A stretch of DNA of 64,000 nucleotides, taken from NCBI RefSeq assembly GCF_012349115.1, contig NZ_PQIG01000089.1:207660-271659 (forward strand), read 5' to 3'. The notes under the pieces are model-generated. The model was given only the letters and a program-made list of their open reading frames with translations, made no database searches and had not been told where the DNA came from. Both the position numbers and the translations under genes were made by a program. This DNA comes from Rhizobium ruizarguesonis (lineage in GTDB: Bacteria > Pseudomonadota > Alphaproteobacteria > Rhizobiales > Rhizobiaceae). Below are positions 7,199-17,003 of this stretch, one piece after another (the stretch's first letter is position 1; each line of letters starts with the position of its first letter).

Positions 7199-9268
7199 TT
7201 ACCGCCCTTCGCGCCACCACATGGCGCCGAAGGCGAGCAGCAGGATGCCGACGCCGGCGAACCCGGCAAAGAGCGGCAGCGTGTTGATGCCCTTCAAGAC
7301 CGTCTCGCTGGTCATGCGGATCATCATGCGATCGTTGTCGGAGACGCGCACCTGGCCGCGCACCGGCAGGATCGGCGGGACCGAGATCGCGCCATTTGCA
7401 TTGGAGACGCGGGCGACGAGACCCTTGCTTCTGTCGGCGACCGGCTGCAGCACATTGGTCGTCGAGATCATTGCCTTGAATTCCGGCGCGTCAACGGCGC
7501 CGATATGAACAAGCGTCGACAGCTTGCCGTTGCGGACTTCGAAGAGACCGATTTCGTTCATCCTCTTCTCGGCCTTGTAGAGCCCCGGTTCGGACTGGGT
7601 GAGCGGCAGGGTTTCGGTCTTGCCGGAGGGATAACGCACGGTGGCGTTGCCGGGATTGTCGCCGATCGTCTGGCGCGTGACCTCAAGGGTCCGGCCGGAG
7701 GCGCGCGCCGTCAGCGCTTCTTCCTCGAGCGCCGGCTCCTTCATCAGCCAATGGGCGATACGGCGATAGAGCGAAACGTTCGGACCGCCGCCTTCGAAGC
7801 CGCGCGCCCAGAGCCAGCCCTGATCGGAAAGCAGCATGGCGACGCGGCCCTGGCCGGCGCGGTTCAGCACCAACAGCGGGTGGTTGTCGGCGCCGAGCAT
7901 GATCGTCTCGCCCTGCGGCCGCTCGACATCGACGCTGCGGAACCAGCGTCCCCAATGCGGCGGGTCCTCGCCCGAGCCATCCAGGCCGCGCGTGACGGGA
8001 TGTTTGCGGCCTTCCTCGGAGAGGCGGGGATAGAAGGCCTTTTCGATCATCTCTCCGGTGGGCGTTGCCGGCAGGACCGTGGAAAGCGGCGTCAGCGCAA
8101 TGGAATCGGGGCCGGCATGCTCGGGACCGGCGGCGATCAGCAGCGCGCCGCCGTTGTCGACATATTGCGCGATGTAATCGTAATAGAGCAACGGCAGCAC
8201 GCCGCGGTGCTGGTAGCGATCGAAGATGATCAGGTCGAAATCCTTGATCTTGTCGACGAAGAGCTCACGCGTCGGAAAGGCGATCAGCGACAGCTCGTTG
8301 ATCGGCGTGCCGTCCTGTTTTTCCGGCGGACGCAAGATGGTGAAGTGGACGAGATCGACCGAGGCATCGGATTTCAGCAGGTTGCGCCAGGCGCGCTCGC
8401 CGGCATGCGGCTCGCCGGAGACAAGCAGGACGCGGAGATTCTGGCGGATGCCGTCGATGACGTGGACGGCGCGGTTGTTGGCGGTGGTGACTTCGCCGGG
8501 AAGTGCCGCGACCGAGAATTCGAGCACATTGCTGCCGCCACCCGGCACCTTGAAGGAGAAGGGCGTATCCTGCCCGGGTGTCGCCTGCAGGGTGGCGATC
8601 TCGTCGCCATTCAGCTTCACCGTGACATCGGCCGTGCCGCCCGGGCTAGGGCCGTCGTCGAAGACGCGCAGGATCACCTGCTGCTCTTCGTTGACGATGC
8701 CGAAGCGCGGCCCCTTGATGACTTCGATGCGGCGATCGAATTCGTTGGCTTTGCCGGTGATGAGGCCATGGATCGGCGCGTCGAAACCAAGCGCCTGATT
8801 GGCGGCCGGAGCATCATGGACTTCACCGTCGGTCAGCATGATGGCGCCGCCGATACGGGCGGGCGGGACATCGGCAATGTTGGCCGACAGCGCGTCGAAC
8901 AAACGCGTGGACGGCACGTCGGAATTGACGTCGCCTTCGACATCGACGAAACGGGGCTCTATCTGGGGGAAGCGGGCGAGCTGTCCCTTCAGGGCCGCAA
9001 GCGCATCGTCGGTCATCTTGACGCGATCGGGCGTCTGCTGGCTCTGGCTTCGATCGACAAGAACCGGGACGATCGTCGACAACTGATCCCGATCCTCCTG
9101 CAGCAGGACAGGATTGGCAAGGGCGGTCAGCATGGCGAGTGCTGCCAGCGTTCTGATCCAGGCGCCGCGAATGCCGCGCCAGATCGCGAAAGCGGCGATA
9201 ACAGCGCTGACGACCGCGAGTGCAGCCAGAACCGACCAGGGCAGGAAGGGCGAAAAGTCGAGGTTCAT
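7199..9268 (-). CDS. Large membrane protein of the MoxR/DUF58/DUF4159 operon
   Basis: 689 residues. Two membrane helices lie near the N-terminus (about 10-30 and 38-55) and one near the C-terminus (LPLFAGFAGVGILLLAFGAM). The middle is a large periplasmic or cytosolic region with a VWA-like start (TIVPVLVDRSQS, IMLTDGEVHD) and a class-I-glutamine-amidotransferase-like part (LRVLLVSGEPHAGERAWRNL, YVDNGGALLIAAGPEHAG) without an obvious catalytic triad. It follows the DUF4159 gene after a single base and should be cotranscribed and coupled to it. The role is not established; the operon type suggests chaperone-like handling of membrane or periplasmic complexes. Confidence 0.8.
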   Translation of the reverse strand: MNLDFSPFLPWSVLAALAVVSAVIAAFAIWRGIRGAWIRTLAALAMLTALANPVLLQEDRDQLSTIVPVLVDRSQSQQTPDRVKMTDDALAALKGQLARFPQIEPRFVDVEGDVNSDVPSTRLFDALSANIADVPPARIGGAIMLTDGEVHDAPAANQALGFDAPIHGLITGKANEFDRRIEVIKGPRFGIVNEEQQVILRVFDDGPSPGGTADVTVKLNGDEIATLQATPGQDTPFSFKVPGGGSNVLEFSVAALPGEVTTANNRAVHVIDGIRQNLRVLLVSGEPHAGERAWRNLLKSDASVDLVHFTILRPPEKQDGTPINELSLIAFPTRELFVDKIKDFDLIIFDRYQHRGVLPLLYYDYIAQYVDNGGALLIAAGPEHAGPDSIALTPLSTVLPATPTGEMIEKAFYPRLSEEGRKHPVTRGLDGSGEDPPHWGRWFRSVDVERPQGETIMLGADNHPLLVLNRAGQGRVAMLLSDQGWLWARGFEGGGPNVSLYRRIAHWLMKEPALEEEALTARASGRTLEVTRQTIGDNPGNATVRYPSGKTETLPLTQSEPGLYKAEKRMNEIGLFEVRNGKLSTLVHIGAVDAPEFKAMISTTNVLQPVADRSKGLVARVSNANGAISVPPILPVRGQVRVSDNDRMMIRMTSETVLKGINTLPLFAGFAGVGILLLAFGAMWWREGR

Positions 9269-9269
9269 C

Positions 9270-12083
9270 TCATTGTCCTAACCGTTCGAGGAGGTCGGGA
9301 ACATGGACCTGGTCGGTCTTGTAGTTGCCGGTCAGCATATACATCATGATGTTGACGCCGGAACGGTAGGCATATTCGCGCTGCGTTTCATCCGACGGCA
9401 CGGTCGGCAGTATCGGTACGCCGTTGTCGTCGATCGCCCAGGCGCCGGCGAAATCATTGCCGGTGATCAGGATCGGCGAAACGCCGTCGGCCGTCGCCGC
9501 CGATTTTTCGCTCGGTCCCTGACCGCCCTGCCGGGACTCGATCCAGAGGGGGCTGCCCGTATAACGACCGGGAAAGCTCGACAGAAGATAGAAGGATTTC
9601 GTCAGCACGTGATCTGATGGTACCGGCTCGAGCGGCGGGATGTCGAGATTGGTGAGGATTGCCTGCAATCTCTCACCGTTGGCGCTGACATTGCCGCCAT
9701 TGTCCAATGCGCTGATCTGATCACGCGTATCGAAAAGCACGGTGCCGCCATTGCGCATATAGGCATCGATACGGCTGATTGCCGCCGTCGACGGCATCGG
9801 CGCCGTCGCCGAAACCGGCCAGTAGATGATCGGATAGAAGGAGAGTTCGTCTTTGGTGAGGTCGATGCCGACGGGCGACGCCGGCTCCAGCGTCGTGCGA
9901 AAAGTCAGGAACTGGGTTAGTCCCTCAAGACCGCGCTCGGATATATTATCCACATCCTGTTCGCCGGTGACGACATAGGCGAGATGGGTGTTGTCAAGCC
10001 TCTGCAGGATGAGGTCGTCGCCGGGCTGGGAGTCGTCGGCGTGAAGCGTGCCGGGTTGCACGAGAAAGCCGGCGCCGACGGCGACCGCGATCATCGCGCC
10101 GGTTCGGACAGCCGGGCGCAATCGCGAGAATGCGCCATTCATGAAGAGGACGATCAGGCTATCGGCCAGGAGCAGCAGAAAGGCTGCGAGAAAGAGCGCG
10201 GGTTTTGCCGACCAGCTTTCGCCGCCGATCAGGCCTTCGCGCACGGCATTGGTCCCTGTTGTGTCGAGCGGCGTCAGTTCGGCGTTCTCGGGCAGCACGT
10301 TCAACGAGGCGAAACCATCCTCCGAACCGTAGAGCCCGGGAGGGTTGTCGAAATTTGTCGTCGGTTCGACCCCGGCCTGTGGAATGAGCGGCCGCGCCGA
10401 TCCCGTCTCGGAGACGAGCGTGCCCTTGGCCGTCAGCATGCGGAATGGCGGCAGGGTTTCGGAGACACGCGCATTGCCGCGCGCTTCCGAAGTCACACCG
10501 CCCGAGCGCGATATCTGCAGGAGGTGACGCAACATGTCGACGAAGGTGCCTGAGATCGGCAGATCGGACCAGGTTGCTTCAGCGGTGACGTGAAACAGGA
10601 CGATCTGGCCGGATGCGATCTGCTTCATCGTGACGAGCGGTGTGCCGTCAGCCAGGCTCGCCCAGGTGCGTTCGGCAAGATCGGGCGTCGGTTCGGCGAG
10701 CACCTGCCGCTTGACGACGACATCGGCGGGACGCGCTATGCCGGCGAAAGGCCCGAAACTCGGAAATTCGGCAAGCGACTGCGGCTCGCTCCAGGACAAG
10801 GTGCCGCCGAGCGCCCGTTCTCCCTGACGCAAGATGACAGGGATCAGCGGATCGTCCGCAGGGGCTGCCGCCATGCGCGGGCCGGCAAACCGCAGGAGCA
10901 TGCCGCCATTCGATATCCAGCGCGTCAGAGGCTCGTAGGTCTCCTCCGGCAGCCGGCCGATATCGGCCATGATGATGATGGAGGGATTGTTGGCGAGAAG
11001 TTTTGGTATCGCGACCGAAAGATCGGAATCGCCAGGTTGGATCAGATCCGCATAGGGTTGCAGCGCCCGCTGGATATAATAGAGCGGCGAGAGCAGCGGC
11101 TGGAACTCATCCCCTCCTTCACCTGACAGCAACACGACGCGGCGGCGCTTGAATGCGTCGTCGAGAAGGTGGACGGCGCCTGCCGTCGCGCCGTTGTCGA
11201 CGCTGATGCGCGCGAAATCGTTGCGCATCTCGAAGGGAGCGGTGATCGCACTCGTCGCGACGCTCTGGCCGGGGCGGAAATCCACCCTGCCATTGGCGAT
11301 CGAGCGGCCCTGGGTATCGACGGCGTTCAGCGCCACCGATGCGGCCTGCGAGGTGTTGAGCCGCGTGACCTTGACGGTCATGGCATCCGCCGCATTGTTG
11401 GCGGCAGTGATCGCGACCGTCCGCGCGGCATCGCCCTCGATCAGACGCAGATCGGTGGGCTGGAGTTCGGCGAGCCTGCGCACCGTGGCGTCGTCGGCCT
11501 TGGCGGCGGCGCCGTCAGTCAGGAAGGCGAGGGTGCCGGGCTTGATGCCGTTCAGCGCGGCGCGCAGCGCCTGGAAGGCGCGTTCGCGGTCCGGTACCAG
11601 TGGTCGCGGCTCGGCGGCGCGCAGCTTGTCGCGGGCGGCAGCGGCGGTGCCGGGCACGGCGTCGTTGCTCGGATCGGCGGTGAAGGCGATCGACACAGGC
11701 GTGCCGGCGGATTCGGCGTCGTCTATCAACGCGTCGGCGGTCTGGATGCGGCGCTCCCAGTCGGGTGCCGCCGCCCAGCTGTTGTCGACGAGGAGGACGA
11801 GCGGGCCACCTGATGCCAGCGAACTGGTGCGTGGATTGAAAACCGGGTCGGCGATTGCAAGGATGATGGTGGCGGCGAGCAGCATGCGCAGCAGCGTCAG
11901 CCACCAGGGGCTCTGCGCCGGCGTCTCCTCGCGCTTCAGCACCGAGGCGAGGATCTTCAGCGGCGGGAAGACTTCGGTCTTCGGACGTGGCGGCGTCAGC
12001 CGTAGCAGCCACCAGATGACCGGCAAGGCGACGAGCGCGCCGAGAATGGCGGGATAGGCGAAAGCGAAGGGAAGGGCGTTCAT
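9270..12083 (-). CDS. BatA/VWA-like membrane protein with C-terminal DUF4159 domain
   Basis: 937 residues. The N-terminus has the BatA-type pair of membrane helices (YPAILGALVALPVIWWLLRL and LRMLLAATIILAIADPVF). A von Willebrand A-like domain follows (GPLVLLVDNSWAAAPDWERR). Two more membrane helices lie near 655-710, and the last 220 residues form a DUF4159 domain (DDLILQRLDNTHLAYVVTGE; GTVLFDTRDQIS). The start overlaps the DUF58 stop by four bases (ATGA), showing translational coupling. In related operons a MoxR AAA+ ATPase acts with VWA proteins as a chaperone or metal-insertion system. That role is inferred here from context only. Confidence 0.83.
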   Translation of the reverse strand: MNALPFAFAYPAILGALVALPVIWWLLRLTPPRPKTEVFPPLKILASVLKREETPAQSPWWLTLLRMLLAATIILAIADPVFNPRTSSLASGGPLVLLVDNSWAAAPDWERRIQTADALIDDAESAGTPVSIAFTADPSNDAVPGTAAAARDKLRAAEPRPLVPDRERAFQALRAALNGIKPGTLAFLTDGAAAKADDATVRRLAELQPTDLRLIEGDAARTVAITAANNAADAMTVKVTRLNTSQAASVALNAVDTQGRSIANGRVDFRPGQSVATSAITAPFEMRNDFARISVDNGATAGAVHLLDDAFKRRRVVLLSGEGGDEFQPLLSPLYYIQRALQPYADLIQPGDSDLSVAIPKLLANNPSIIIMADIGRLPEETYEPLTRWISNGGMLLRFAGPRMAAAPADDPLIPVILRQGERALGGTLSWSEPQSLAEFPSFGPFAGIARPADVVVKRQVLAEPTPDLAERTWASLADGTPLVTMKQIASGQIVLFHVTAEATWSDLPISGTFVDMLRHLLQISRSGGVTSEARGNARVSETLPPFRMLTAKGTLVSETGSARPLIPQAGVEPTTNFDNPPGLYGSEDGFASLNVLPENAELTPLDTTGTNAVREGLIGGESWSAKPALFLAAFLLLLADSLIVLFMNGAFSRLRPAVRTGAMIAVAVGAGFLVQPGTLHADDSQPGDDLILQRLDNTHLAYVVTGEQDVDNISERGLEGLTQFLTFRTTLEPASPVGIDLTKDELSFYPIIYWPVSATAPMPSTAAISRIDAYMRNGGTVLFDTRDQISALDNGGNVSANGERLQAILTNLDIPPLEPVPSDHVLTKSFYLLSSFPGRYTGSPLWIESRQGGQGPSEKSAATADGVSPILITGNDFAGAWAIDDNGVPILPTVPSDETQREYAYRSGVNIMMYMLTGNYKTDQVHVPDLLERLGQ

Positions 12084-13000
12084 AGCTGCCCTCCATGCGT
12101 TGCCTTGGCCGGCATGCCGGACAGATACATGTGCACCGCGACCAACGCTTCCGAAGCAAGATGATCGGTGCGATGAGACGCGAAGGTCCAGCCGAGATGG
12201 CGCAGCGACTGGCCGAGGCTGTCCCTGCGAGCGAGGTAGGCGTTGCGATAGGCCTCGCGGATATGTTCGGCGCGGCCGGAGATAAGCTTGGCGCCGCTCT
12301 CCGGATCGGTGAATTCGGTGCGGCCGCTATAGGGGAATATCTCTTCGGCGGGATCTGATATCTCGACCACGTGGCCGCGCAGGCCGCGGCGGGCAAGCGG
12401 GCCGAGGCGCTCCATGATTGCCGGCGCATCGTCGAGGAAATCGCCGATGAGGACGAGGTCGCTCCAGCCGCGGATCATCGCCGTTTCCGGCAGGCCGCCG
12501 GTCAGCGGCGTGTGCATGAGCGCGGCTGCGAGGCGTTCGGCGGCGTTGCGGGCGGAGGCGGGTTCCATGATGCCGGGGCAGCCGATGCGCTCGCCGGAGC
12601 GGGCGAGGATTTCGGCAAGCGCCAGCATGATGACCAGAGCGCGGCTTTCCTTGGACACGTTGCCGTAGCTCGACTTGTACATCATCGAGGGCGACATGTC
12701 GCACCAGAGCCAGATCGTGTGCGCCGCCTCCCATTCGCGCTCGCGCACATAGGTGTGGTCGTCGCGGGCGGAGCGGCGCCAATCGATGCGCGACAGGCTC
12801 TCGCCCTCGGCATAGGGACGGAACTGCCAGAAATTCTCGCCGATGCCGCGCTTGCGGCGACCATGCCAGCCGGCGATCACGGTGTTGGCGATGCGCTTGG
12901 CTTCCACCAGGCAGTCCGGCACCAGGGCGGCCCGCTGCCTGGCGCGGGAAAGGGCATCGCTGCCTGACGTCGGGTTGACGATCTGTCCGATAGATGCCAC
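12080..13000 (-). CDS. DUF58 domain protein
   Basis: 306 residues from a GTG start at 13000, chosen because AAGGA lies about 9 bases upstream and the start falls 13 bases after the MoxR stop. The ATG at 13054 would overlap MoxR by 41 bases. The DUF58 core is clear: GIGENFWQFRPYAEGESLSR followed by IDWRRSARDD, then a VWA-like strand WLWCDMSPSMM with the metal-binding DxSxS pattern. Soluble, probably cytosolic. It lies between moxR and the VWA/DUF4159 gene, which is the usual order of MoxR-DUF58-Bat operons. Confidence 0.87.
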   Translation of the reverse strand: MASIGQIVNPTSGSDALSRARQRAALVPDCLVEAKRIANTVIAGWHGRRKRGIGENFWQFRPYAEGESLSRIDWRRSARDDHTYVREREWEAAHTIWLWCDMSPSMMYKSSYGNVSKESRALVIMLALAEILARSGERIGCPGIMEPASARNAAERLAAALMHTPLTGGLPETAMIRGWSDLVLIGDFLDDAPAIMERLGPLARRGLRGHVVEISDPAEEIFPYSGRTEFTDPESGAKLISGRAEHIREAYRNAYLARRDSLGQSLRHLGWTFASHRTDHLASEALVAVHMYLSGMPAKATHGGQL

Positions 13001-13013
13001 GCGTCCGGCTTCC

Positions 13014-14024
13014 TTATCCCTTTGCCTGCTTGACCAGTCCGGCGACGACATCACGCACCGACATGCCTTCGGCGCGGGCGGCGAAGGTCAGCGCCATGCG
13101 GTGCTGGAGAATGGGTTCGGCGAGCGCGAAGATATCGTCCAGAGACGGTGCGAGACGGCCTTCGTAGAGCGCGCGGGCGCGCGCGCAGAGCATCATTGCC
13201 TGGCCGGCGCGAGGGCCAGGACCCCAGGCGACGTTCTTGTCGGTCGAGGCATTGCCCTGTCCGGGGCGGGCGGAACGCACCAGCGCCAGGATGGCATCGA
13301 CAACCGTGTCGCTCACCGGCATCTGGCGTACCAGGGTCTGGATCTCGATCAGCCGCTGCGCATCGATGACGGCTTCCGGTCGAGTTTCGCCCAAGCCCGT
13401 CGTCTCGAGCAGGATCTGACGCTCGGCGGCGAGTTCGGGGTAGTTGACGTCGACTTGCAGCAGGAAGCGGTCGAGCTGGGCTTCGGGCAGGGGGTAGGTG
13501 CCTTCCTGCTCGAGCGGGTTCTGGGTGGCGAGCACATGGAAGGGCGCCGGCAGGTCATAACGCTGGCCGGCGATCGTGATGTGATATTCCTGCATGGATT
13601 GCAGAAGGGCCGACTGGGTACGCGGCGAAGCGCGGTTGATCTCGTCGGCCATCAGGAGCTGGGCAAAGACCGGGCCCTTGACGAAACGGAAGGAGCGGCG
13701 TCCACTGTCGTCCTGGTCCATCACCTCGGAGCCGAGAATATCCGAGGGCATCAGATCCGGCGTGAACTGGATGCGGTTGGCGGCAAGGCCGAGCACCTCG
13801 CCGAGCGTGGTCACCAGTCTGGTCTTGGCAAGACCGGGAACGCCGACGAGCAGAGCATGACCGCCTGACAGCACGGCGAGAATGGTGTTCTCGACGACGC
13901 TTTCCTGACCGAAGATCACCTTCGAGACTTCCCCGCGGATGGCGGCGATATCGGAGAGCGCCTTTTCGGCGGCGGCGACGATCGCCTTTTCATCGAGGCT
14001 GGCTTCGGTCTTCATCATACCCAT
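13014..14024 (-). CDS. MoxR family AAA+ ATPase
   Basis: 336 residues. Walker A is GVPGLAKT (61-68), Walker B LLMADEIN (about 123-130), and LATQNPLEQEGTYPLPEAQL is the conserved MoxR sensor/insert segment. MoxR ATPases act as chaperones that load cofactors or assemble complexes together with VWA-domain partners. This one is the first gene of a four- or five-gene minus-strand operon with DUF58 and two VWA-like membrane proteins. ATG at 14024 (MGMMKTEAS) has GGAG 6 bases upstream; a TTG at 14036 is possible but lacks such a site. The promoter should lie in the 158 bp shared with the divergent DUF1285 gene. Confidence 0.9.
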   Translation of the reverse strand: MGMMKTEASLDEKAIVAAAEKALSDIAAIRGEVSKVIFGQESVVENTILAVLSGGHALLVGVPGLAKTRLVTTLGEVLGLAANRIQFTPDLMPSDILGSEVMDQDDSGRRSFRFVKGPVFAQLLMADEINRASPRTQSALLQSMQEYHITIAGQRYDLPAPFHVLATQNPLEQEGTYPLPEAQLDRFLLQVDVNYPELAAERQILLETTGLGETRPEAVIDAQRLIEIQTLVRQMPVSDTVVDAILALVRSARPGQGNASTDKNVAWGPGPRAGQAMMLCARARALYEGRLAPSLDDIFALAEPILQHRMALTFAARAEGMSVRDVVAGLVKQAKG

Positions 14025-14182
14025 GCGTATCTCCAACGGCTGAAATCATTCGGCAGCGAATCGGCGGACTTATACATGTGCCTCATACCCGATAGAGTTA
14101 TGGAGATGTGACGGGCTGACAAGTTCGTTGCGAATGACTATCTCGTGACTTTACTTCGTTAAGGACAAACCGGGACGGAAGA

Positions 14183-14806
14183 ATGGCAGCCGAGGAAATC
14201 AGCGGACAGGCGGATGCGGCGGGACTTGCCGCACTGATTTCGCGCGCGTCTCAGGAAAATGCCGGACAAAAACGAGGATTGCCGCCGGTCGAGCGGTGGA
14301 ATCCGCCTTTCTGCGGCGATATCGACATGGAAATCCGGGCGGACGGCACCTGGTTCTACATGGGTACGCCGATCGGCCGACCGGCGCTGGTGCGGCTGTT
14401 TTCGACGGTTTTAAGAAAAGACGACGACCAGAAGACCTATCTCGTAACTCCTGTGGAAAAGGTCGGTATAAGGGTCGTCGACGCGCCTTTCATCGCCGTG
14501 GAGATGAGCGTGACGGAGGGGCAAGGCCGACAGGTGCTGACTTTCCGCACCAATGTCGGCGATGTCGTGGAGGCGGGAGGAGAGCATCGGCTGCGCTTTG
14601 CGATTGCGGGCGAGAATGCCGAATTGAAACCCTATCTGCATGTGCGCGGGCGGCTGGAGGCGCTGGTGTCGCGTGCGGTGATGTATGAACTGGTGGCGCT
14701 CGGCGAGACGATCGAGGTCGAGGGACAGGCGATGTTCGCCGTCCGCTCGGCCGGAGAGGTTTTTGCGATGATGCCGGCCGATGAACTGGATGCGCTTTCC
14801 CGATGA
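14183..14806 (+). CDS. DUF1285 family protein
   Basis: 207 residues. VERWNPPFCGDIDMEIRADG, WFYMGTPIGRPALVRLFSTV and LVTPVEKVGIRVVDAPF match the DUF1285 family of proteobacteria. No catalytic motif or membrane segment is visible and the function is unknown. It is the first gene of a tight operon with a CoA-pyrophosphatase-type NUDIX gene (ATGA overlap) and cca. It is divergent from the MoxR operon. Confidence 0.83.
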   Translation: MAAEEISGQADAAGLAALISRASQENAGQKRGLPPVERWNPPFCGDIDMEIRADGTWFYMGTPIGRPALVRLFSTVLRKDDDQKTYLVTPVEKVGIRVVDAPFIAVEMSVTEGQGRQVLTFRTNVGDVVEAGGEHRLRFAIAGENAELKPYLHVRGRLEALVSRAVMYELVALGETIEVEGQAMFAVRSAGEVFAMMPADELDALSR

Positions 14807-15453
14807 ATGATGCGATTACCCAACGTTATCCGCTGTTTTCCGCAGCCGAATTCCGCCGCCGCGCGCTCAACCAGAATGGTGGGCCGGTCGATCATGCCTG
14901 GCGCGATCACGGGGACCACATCCTCAATCCCGATATCGTCGCCGAGGTCGAGACCTTCAAGCTGCGCGACGCCGCCGTGCTCGTACCCGTCGTCGACGAT
15001 GGCGAGGAAGCGCATGTGATCTTCACCAAGCGCACGGCGACGCTGCGCAAACATTCCGGGCAGATCGCCTTTCCCGGCGGCTCGATCGATCCCGCCGATA
15101 TCTCGCCCGAAATGGCGGCGATCCGCGAGACGGAGGAGGAGATTGGCCTGGCCGGTTCCTTCGTCGAAACCGTGGGGCGGCTGCCGAATTACCTTGCCTC
15201 AACGGGCTTCCGCATTACGCCGGTGCTCGGCGTCGTCTCGCCGGGCTTTGCGCTGACGCTGAACCCGACCGAGGTGGACGACGTGTTCGAGGTGCCGCTT
15301 TCCTTCCTGATGGATCCTGCCAATCACACCCGCGACAGACGTGTCATCGACGGCATCGACCGGCATTTCTACCGCGTGCCCTATGAAACCAGAATGATCT
15401 GGGGCATTACCGCCGGCATCGTCCGCACGCTTTATGAAAGGCTTTATGCATGA
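14803..15453 (+). CDS. CoA pyrophosphatase-like NUDIX hydrolase
   Basis: 216 residues. The CoA-specific signature is present (VIFTKRTATLRKHSGQIAFP, then GGSID), followed by the NUDIX box ending AIRETEEEIGL. Such enzymes split CoA or its derivatives into phosphopantetheine and 3',5'-ADP. The start overlaps the DUF1285 stop by four bases, and its own stop overlaps the cca start in the same way, so the three genes should be cotranslated. Cytosolic. Confidence 0.87.
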   Translation: MNDAITQRYPLFSAAEFRRRALNQNGGPVDHAWRDHGDHILNPDIVAEVETFKLRDAAVLVPVVDDGEEAHVIFTKRTATLRKHSGQIAFPGGSIDPADISPEMAAIRETEEEIGLAGSFVETVGRLPNYLASTGFRITPVLGVVSPGFALTLNPTEVDDVFEVPLSFLMDPANHTRDRRVIDGIDRHFYRVPYETRMIWGITAGIVRTLYERLYA

Positions 15454-16703
15454 CCGGCATCGCCGACCAAGCATGGTTCCGCGACCCGGCCCTTGGCCGG
15501 ATCTTAGCGCTTCTCAACGCCGATGGCGGCGAAGGGCGGGTGGTTGGCGGAGCGGTGCGCAACAGCCTGATGGGCCTGCCGGTCAATGATGTCGACATAG
15601 CCACGACACTCAGACCGGAGCCGGTGATGGAGCGGGCGGCGGCGGCCGGCATCAAGGCAGTCCCAACCGGCCTCGAGCACGGCACGGTGACGCTCGTCAT
15701 CGACGGCAAGCCCTTCGAGGTGACGACCCTTCGCACCGACGTCGAGACCGACGGACGCCATGCCAAGGTTGCCTTCAGCACCGACTGGAAGGGAGACGCC
15801 GAACGGCGGGATCTGACGATCAACGCGCTTTATGCCGATGCAAAGGGCGAGGTGGTGGATCTCGTTGGCGGACTTGCCGACATTGAGACGCGCAACATCC
15901 GCTTCATCGGCGATGCCGCAAGGCGTATTGCCGAGGATCATTTGCGTATCCTGCGCTTCTTCCGTTTCTTTGCCTATTACGGTTCCGGGCGGCCGGATGC
16001 CGAGGGGCTGAAGGCGTGTTCCCTCGCGCGTTCGAAACTGACGACGCTTTCGGCAGAACGCGTCTGGTCTGAGTTGCGAAAGCTGCTTGGCGCCGACGAT
16101 CCTGGTCGCGCGCTGCTCTGGATGCGGCAGGTGGCGGTGTTGACGGAAATCCTGCCGGAATCGGAACGATGGGGGATCGATGCGATCCCTTCGCTGATCG
16201 CCACCGAAAAGGCGCTCGGCTGGACACCCGATCCATTGCTGCGCCTTGCGGCGATCGTGCCGCCCGATGCCGCGCGCATGGAGGCGCTCGCAGCCCGGCT
16301 CAAGCTCTCGAATGCGGAAGCGGCCACCCTCAAGGCCTGGGCCATGGCAGCGCCAGTCAATGACGACATGTCATCGGCGGCTTTCGAACGGTTGCTTTAT
16401 CGCAACAGCACCGACGGCATCACGACACGGCTGAAGCTGGCACTTGCGGTTGCGCGCGGCAAGGCTGAAAGCGATTTCGACGAAATGGCGCGGTCTGCGC
16501 GGCTCAACAAGCTGCTGGATAAGGCAACGCACTGGAAGAAACCACAGTTTCCGCTGAACGGCGGCGACGTGATTTCGGCAGGAATTGCGTCCGGCCCGCG
16601 CGTCGGCGAGCTGCTTGCCGGTCTGGAAAACCAGTGGGTGGAGGAAAACTTCGTTTCCGACCGGGCGGCGCTGCTCGCCCGGCTCCAGGAACGCGTGCAA
16701 TAA
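15450..16703 (+). CDS. cca: CCA-adding tRNA nucleotidyltransferase
   Basis: 417 residues. The class II nucleotidyltransferase head has RVVGGAVRNSLMGLPVNDVD with the catalytic D-x-D at VNDVDIA. The motif GDAERRDLTINALYAD (RRDxxxN) and the neck IAEDHLRILRFFRFFAYYG (AEDxxRxLRxxRF) follow. It adds or repairs the CCA end of tRNA in the cytosol. It is the third gene of the DUF1285-NUDIX-cca operon. It could in principle be one of the A- or CC-adding split enzymes, but rhizobia normally carry a single full enzyme. Confidence 0.93.
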   Translation: MTGIADQAWFRDPALGRILALLNADGGEGRVVGGAVRNSLMGLPVNDVDIATTLRPEPVMERAAAAGIKAVPTGLEHGTVTLVIDGKPFEVTTLRTDVETDGRHAKVAFSTDWKGDAERRDLTINALYADAKGEVVDLVGGLADIETRNIRFIGDAARRIAEDHLRILRFFRFFAYYGSGRPDAEGLKACSLARSKLTTLSAERVWSELRKLLGADDPGRALLWMRQVAVLTEILPESERWGIDAIPSLIATEKALGWTPDPLLRLAAIVPPDAARMEALAARLKLSNAEAATLKAWAMAAPVNDDMSSAAFERLLYRNSTDGITTRLKLALAVARGKAESDFDEMARSARLNKLLDKATHWKKPQFPLNGGDVISAGIASGPRVGELLAGLENQWVEENFVSDRAALLARLQERVQ

Positions 16704-16889
16704 TCAGGCTGCGTTCACCTCGTCGCGGATGCGAGCCTTGATATTATCCACCATGTTCTCGCGGATCGTGGTTTCGCCGTGAGCGCTTTTCAGGTGCTCG
16801 ACGGCCCGGCGGACCACCTCGGCGTCACTATCCGCCCTGGTATGCCAGGCGCAGCCGGGAACGAGTGTGCCACATTCGAAAAGTCGCAT
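16704..16889 (-). CDS. DUF1059 family small protein
   Basis: 61 residues (MRLFECGTLVPGCAWHTRAD and onward). The CGTLVPGC and W-H segments and the pattern E-V-x-x-x-A-x-x-H-L-K-x-x-H match the DUF1059 family of small soluble proteins; the paired Cys and His residues could bind a metal. ATG at 16889 is 8 bases after AGAGGA, which decides against the start at 16913. It is convergent with cca; the two stop codons are adjacent. Confidence 0.78.
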   Translation of the reverse strand: MRLFECGTLVPGCAWHTRADSDAEVVRRAVEHLKSAHGETTIRENMVDNIKARIRDEVNAA

Positions 16890-17003
16890 GGTCTTTTCCT
16901 CTATCCTGAACACAACGACAATCGCGCTTTCACGCGACTGATGAATGTGCGGGAGGAGAGAAGGTTCCGGCCGGCATCGACATGCCAGCCGGTGAAAGCA
17001 GTA

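Noticed and set aside
7004..9349. Open frame of 781 codons on the plus strand
   Set aside because: It is the antisense shadow of the membrane-protein gene at 7199-9268, which has membrane helices and operon coupling. The shadow has a composition typical of GC-rich antisense frames (Arg, Asp, Gly, His) and no domain.
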